A stretch of DNA of 64,000 nucleotides from Planctomycetes bacterium B3_Pla. Lineage in GTDB: Bacteria; Planctomycetota; Phycisphaerae; Sedimentisphaerales; Anaerobacaceae. Positions 61,173-64,000 of the stretch are shown piece by piece (the first letter of the stretch is position 1; the number at the start of each line of letters is the position of its first letter). Both the position numbers and the translations under genes were made by a program. The notes under the pieces were generated by a model that worked only from the letters and a program-made list of their open reading frames with translations, searched no databases and had not been told where the DNA came from. The stretch covers positions 431,982 through 495,981 of the forward strand of contig NJBM01000002.1 in NCBI GenBank assembly GCA_005223045.1, given 5' to 3'.

Positions 61173-61207
61173 GAGCCGGATGAGCTGAGAGGTTCACGTC
61201 CGTACTC
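61173..61207 (+). ncRNA. Group II intron domain V-like remnant
   Basis: GAGCCGGATGAGCTGAGAGG followed by TTCACGTCCGTACTC follows the domain V layout GAGCCG...GAAA-like loop...CACGTCCG. The final GGTTCT of typical domains is altered, and upstream GTGCGGTTTGAATGAT fits intron 3' text. It is probably a dead 3' fragment. Confidence 0.5.
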
Positions 61208-61279
61208 CTCGACGCCTATGAAGCCCAAAGAGCAACGCTCCGAACTGCCCGTAAGGGCGTCACCTGATCCTATTTTTGG

Positions 61280-61307
61280 TTGACAGGCACAAAAGGCCTG
61301 ATATTCT
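61280..61307 (+). promoter_or_regulatory. Sigma-70-like promoter
   Basis: TTGACA (61280-61285), 16-base spacer, TATTCT (61302-61307), 71 bases before the ATG at 61378. Confidence 0.55.
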
Positions 61308-61377
61308 ATTGCAGATGAGGCTCGGCGGTGTTGCTGAGCGACAGATTACAGTTCACTTTTGTTTGGAGGAAGAAATC

Positions 61378-62367
61378 ATGAAGTCACTTCACAGAGGTTC
61401 CGGATTGGTGTCAATCGTGTTCTTGTTGGTTCTTTGCTCCGGTTTATGGGCCGGGTCCCAGAGCAAGGGATTGTTCGGCGAATGGGACATGAAGCTGGAT
61501 TTTGACAACTCGCAGATGAAGTCGATACTCACCTTCGCCAGGGACAAGGAGGGAGAACTAACCGCCCAATGGATCAGCATCTTCGGAATCGGCGAAGTAA
61601 AGGACATTAAACGCGAAGGCAAAAATATTACCTTTACCCTGACTAATGATATGGGCGATCAGGTATATATAGGCAATTACATCGGCACACTCGAGAAGGG
61701 GGTACTTTCCGGTCTGCTAAGCAGCGACTCGGGCGAGATAACGACCGAAGGTAAGAGGCTCAAGCGCATGCACCCCATCCTCGGAAGCTGGAACATGACC
61801 ATTAAAATGGGCGATCGCGAGTTCAAAACGGTGCTGGTAGTCACCCCTGACAAGCAGAAAAAGCTCCAGGCCGAGTGGCAGAGCCAATGGGGCGAACATG
61901 AGATTACCGATGTGCAGTTCAAAGACGGCAAGCTCACGTTCAGTCGTATAAGTAAGTTCGGCGACCGTGAGTGGGAAACGACCTACGAAGGATCCCTGAA
62001 AGGCCATACGCTCACAGGAACATTCAGCTCGCAGCAAGGTCAAATCCCTGCAAATGGTAAGCGCGTGGGTGCGGCCCTAGTCGGCAAGTGGGACCTGACA
62101 ATGTCCTCCGAGCAGGGAACACGAAAGCAACGGCTCACGGTCCTGCCGAACCTAAGTGCCCGGTTTGGTGCGTTATCGATCAAGAAGATCGGCCTTGAAG
62201 AAGGGCAGGTCAGCTTCGAGATGACTCTCCAATTCGGCGATAACGAGTACGAAATCAGCTTCGGAGGCAAGCTTGATGCCGGCAAACTGACCGGGAAATT
62301 GACCACATCCCAAGGAATCAGCGAAGTCACCGGCACCAAGATCAAGCCGATCCGACAGAAGAAGTAG
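61378..62367 (+). CDS. Secreted triple-repeat beta protein
   Basis: The 329-residue protein has a signal peptide (GLVSIVFLLVLCSGLWAGS). Three tandem units of about 95 residues follow, each opening GEWDMKLDFDN, GSWNMTIKMGD or GKWDLTMSSEQ and each containing a strand pair such as VKDIKREGKNITFTLT, ITDVQFKDGKLTFSRI or LEEGQVSFEMTLQFG. The layout resembles lipocalin- or DUF-type small barrels; no catalytic residues are seen. GGAGG lies eight bases before the ATG. It may bind a hydrophobic or sugar ligand in the periplasm (inference). Confidence 0.7.
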   Translation: MKSLHRGSGLVSIVFLLVLCSGLWAGSQSKGLFGEWDMKLDFDNSQMKSILTFARDKEGELTAQWISIFGIGEVKDIKREGKNITFTLTNDMGDQVYIGNYIGTLEKGVLSGLLSSDSGEITTEGKRLKRMHPILGSWNMTIKMGDREFKTVLVVTPDKQKKLQAEWQSQWGEHEITDVQFKDGKLTFSRISKFGDREWETTYEGSLKGHTLTGTFSSQQGQIPANGKRVGAALVGKWDLTMSSEQGTRKQRLTVLPNLSARFGALSIKKIGLEEGQVSFEMTLQFGDNEYEISFGGKLDAGKLTGKLTTSQGISEVTGTKIKPIRQKK

Positions 62368-62521
62368 CACTGCGGCAGAGCAGAAATCGGCGACACCGCA
62401 GGCGGACGAGGCAGCACCGGTCATTCCAACTGAGGCGCGAAGGGCCGATTGGAGGAAACCAGTGTACTGGGTAAGGGCTAATAGGACCGTGTGCGCTTGT
62501 CAAGGGAAGATAGGACCTCCG

Positions 62522-62595
62522 ATCCTTCGGGTCAAAAAGGTTCTTGAAGAGAGCGCATACGAATGAGGTCGTAGGTATGAAACTCTCCCCCGCTA
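62522..62595 (+). repeat. Degenerate initiator-tRNA module, copy 2
   Basis: The same layout as 58062-58135: TCCTTCGGGTCAAAAAGG, AGAGAGCGCATACGAATGAG, GTCGTAGGTATGAAAC and CCCCCGCTA. Confidence 0.65.
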
Positions 62596-62604
62596 TGCTG
62601 ACCA

Positions 62605-62646
62605 AGAGATAACTTCTGTTGTGACAAGGAGTTATCTCTTTTTTTT
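62605..62646 (+). terminator. Intrinsic terminator after module copy 2
   Basis: AGAGATAACT pairs with AGTTATCTCT over a 15-base loop, followed by a run of T. Confidence 0.8.
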
Positions 62647-62697
62647 ATGCCAAAATTAGCCCGTTATGAACCTCCGACCACCCGTTACGAACCTCCG

Positions 62698-62771
62698 ACC
62701 CTTCGGGTCAAAAAGGTTCTTGAAGAGAGCGCATACGAATGAGGTCGTAGGTATGAAACGCTCCCCCGCTA
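62698..62771 (+). repeat. Degenerate initiator-tRNA module, copy 3
   Basis: Nearly identical to copy 2 across all 74 bases, ending CCCCCGCTA. Confidence 0.65.
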
Positions 62772-62780
62772 TGCTTACCT

Positions 62781-62820
62781 GGAGATAACTCTATATGTTG
62801 AAAGGAGTTATCTCCTTTAT
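62781..62820 (+). terminator. Intrinsic terminator after module copy 3
   Basis: GGAGATAACT (62781-62790) pairs with AGTTATCTCC (62806-62815), followed by TTTATTT. The stem differs from copy 2 by a compensated base pair. Confidence 0.75.
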
Positions 62821-62873
62821 TTATGCCAAAATTAGCCCGTTATGAACCTCCGACCACCCGTTACGAACCTACG

Positions 62874-62903
62874 ACCCTTCGGGTCAGAAAGGTTCTTGAA
62901 GAG
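62874..62903 (+). repeat. Partial initiator-tRNA module, copy 4
   Basis: Only CCCTTCGGGTCAGAAAGG and TTCTTGAAGAGA remain before the text changes to unrelated sequence. Confidence 0.5.
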
Positions 62904-63048
62904 ACCCGGACAATTTCAACCGGGAGTCTACGGCAATCCGGAGTGGCTCGAGATTGCCAGTAGCCTGCCGGTCAAAAAACTTGAAATCGCGCCGGAGCCT
63001 CCTCTCTCTTGACATTGTCGACCACTTCGGAGATTCCGCCTCGGGTTC

Positions 63049-63633
63049 TCAATCGGGCGCTTCGGAGAGAACCGTGCGAGACTCGATATGCTCAGCCAAG
63101 TCTTCCGCCAGCCACCAGGTGGGTTTGAGCTTTCGAATGCTGAAGAGTCTCTCCGCCTGGTCGCGGTAGTGTGTTGAATTAGGACGATCACTCTGCCCGA
63201 TAGGCACATAGGTCCAACTTCGTATGGGTTCGCTCAGCACAATGACTTGAGTTGAGGTCTGGCCGCCGCTTCCCCAACGAGTATGGTCCTCGCGTTCCGA
63301 TCCGTAACTGATGTTTCGCAGGGTAGTCAAACCTTGGCCGCCACCTCCTCCGAGAGGCCAGGACGTATCGTCACGACCCACTCGGAATGTGTCGCCGTAT
63401 GTGGCATCGAGTGAGCCGTGGTCGGCCTTGAGCTTTGCCATGGCCGAGGCGAGCGAATCGGCTGCGGCCGCAAGTTCATCATCGCTCAGATCAACTTCCG
63501 GCGCAGGTTTGCCCAGAGCAGCAAGAAAATAGTCAATTCGGCCCGCTGCCTCTGATACAGCTTCGGTGCCATGATCTTCCACGATTTGTTTGCGCCAGTA
63601 ATAGTATTTCAGCGCAGCGGGGCGTTGGTGCAT
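63049..63633 (-). pseudogene. Penicillin-acylase-family C-terminal fragment
   Basis: The 194 residues match the end of the Ntn-hydrolase family including penicillin G and AHL acylases: SWPLGGGGGQGLTTLRNISY, IGQSDRPNSTHYRDQAERLF and KLKPTWWLAEDLAEH. The nucleophile Ser, spacer and most of the beta chain (family length about 700-800) are missing. An ATG with AGGA upstream lies at the junction, so it could be expressed as an orphan domain, but catalysis is not possible. Confidence 0.7.
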
Positions 63634-63717
63634 GAATCAATTCCTGTCTTGACAAAAAATCTTCTATCAATCACATTATAAGCATGTTAAGCCCCCGAAT
63701 GCAATGGAGAGCCCACC

Positions 63718-64000
63718 ATGTTCGAGCCGCATAAAGTAGCCTATAGGCATCCGAAATACAAAACAGCATATCGTGTCAGGAATTGGCCAGAATATGATAA
63801 ATCTCTCCGAGACCGAGGGGATATTACGGTCTGGTTTAGCCAAGACGCCATCGAGGCTTGGACACCCCAACAGAATGGAAAGCGGGGCGGCCAACCGGTT
63901 TATTCGGACATTACCATCGAAACTTCACTTTCCCTGAGACTGGTCTTTGAGCTTCCATTGCGTCAGACAGAGGGATTCCTCGGATCCATATTCAGACTGA
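63718..64000 (+). CDS. IS5-family transposase, 3' end outside window
   Basis: The frame is open from the ATG at 63718 to the end of the window (94 codons). It starts MFEPHKVAYRHPKYKTAYRV and continues NWPEYDKSLRDRGDITVWFS, GKRGGQPVYSDITIETSLSL and LPLRQTEGFLGS. This is the N-terminal domain of IS5-type transposases. The DDE residues would lie beyond base 64000. GGAGAGC precedes the ATG. Confidence 0.85.
   Translation, partial: MFEPHKVAYRHPKYKTAYRVRNWPEYDKSLRDRGDITVWFSQDAIEAWTPQQNGKRGGQPVYSDITIETSLSLRLVFELPLRQTEGFLGSIFRL

Larger units (their letters stand above)
61066..61377. other. Intergenic stretch with intron remnant and promoter
   Basis: It contains a group II intron domain-V-like hairpin (61173-61207) and the promoter at 61280-61307 for the next gene. 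No intron-encoded reverse transcriptase is present. Confidence 0.5.
62368..63048. other. Tandem tRNA-derived modules
   Basis: The stretch contains two complete and one partial copy of the initiator-tRNA-like module with terminators between them. GTTATGAACCTCCGACCACC and CGTTACGAACCTCCGACC precede the later modules. No gene is supported. Confidence 0.55.

Overview
The window looks like a chromosomal stretch of an uncultured Planctomycetota bacterium, most likely class Phycisphaerae (inference). The grounds are two prepilin-type proteins with the [17 protein letters not shown] leader (11.9-12.8 kb and 34.9-35.7 kb), a Tat-exported sulfatase, LamG, CotH/lamin-tail and DUF1080-like secreted proteins, a lipoprotein-form ADP-ribosylglycohydrolase, and Tat-exported TIM-barrel and molybdenum enzymes. 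Gene density is low, and long gaps are filled with decayed repeats, gene relics and small non-autonomous elements.

Region 1-17.8 kb is mostly core or accessory housekeeping. It holds outer-membrane and lipoproteins, a nucleoside hydrolase with a duplicated tail fragment beside it, a SpoIIE-type phosphatase, an HlyD-like adaptor, a prepilin/sulfatase operon, a HEAT-repeat protein, a broken VapC module and an exported subtilase. Region 17.9-21.0 kb has an IS4 relic, an HNH nuclease and a membrane-anchored protein with a HEPN-like motif separated by an integron attC-like site, then a STAS protein. An ACT-domain protein follows at 21.1 kb.

From the tRNA-Asp gene (21.67 kb) a first integrative element runs rightwards: tyrosine integrase, XRE regulator, winged-helix Rep-like protein with iteron-like repeats, zinc-ribbon protein, AlpA-like excisionase and an unknown 445-residue protein. 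It ends, as far as I can see, with cargo made of an AAA+ ATPase and a 937-residue cytoplasmic subtilase. Behind that pair are a relic of a restriction endonuclease/helicase, a small membrane protein and a graveyard of repeats. This AAA+/subtilase pair is the best candidate for a poorly described (probably anti-phage) system.

Region 32.9-44 kb returns to secreted carbohydrate-related genes, plus an IS1380 transposase fused to a truncated TPR gene. A second, P4-satellite-like element follows at 44.1-50.8 kb: an integrase ending in a tRNA-Arg 3' half, an AlpA-like protein, a primase-polymerase/SF3 helicase, HTH proteins and two clusters of short repeats suited to a replication origin. Its primase-helicase gene is interrupted by a 139-bp miniature element flanked by a 5-bp target duplication. 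The same element, also 139 bp and also with a 5-bp duplication, lies at 16.1 kb.

Region 51.2-62.9 kb is an integration-scarred locus. One well-preserved and several degenerate copies of the 3' part of an initiator-like tRNA, most followed by a terminator, punctuate the DNA. The first two flank a 6.9-kb block carrying a molybdenum hydroxylase (iorAB-like) and a CotH protein. A GH130 enzyme, an acyltransferase, a repeat protein, a penicillin-acylase C-terminal fragment and the start of an IS5 transposase complete the window.
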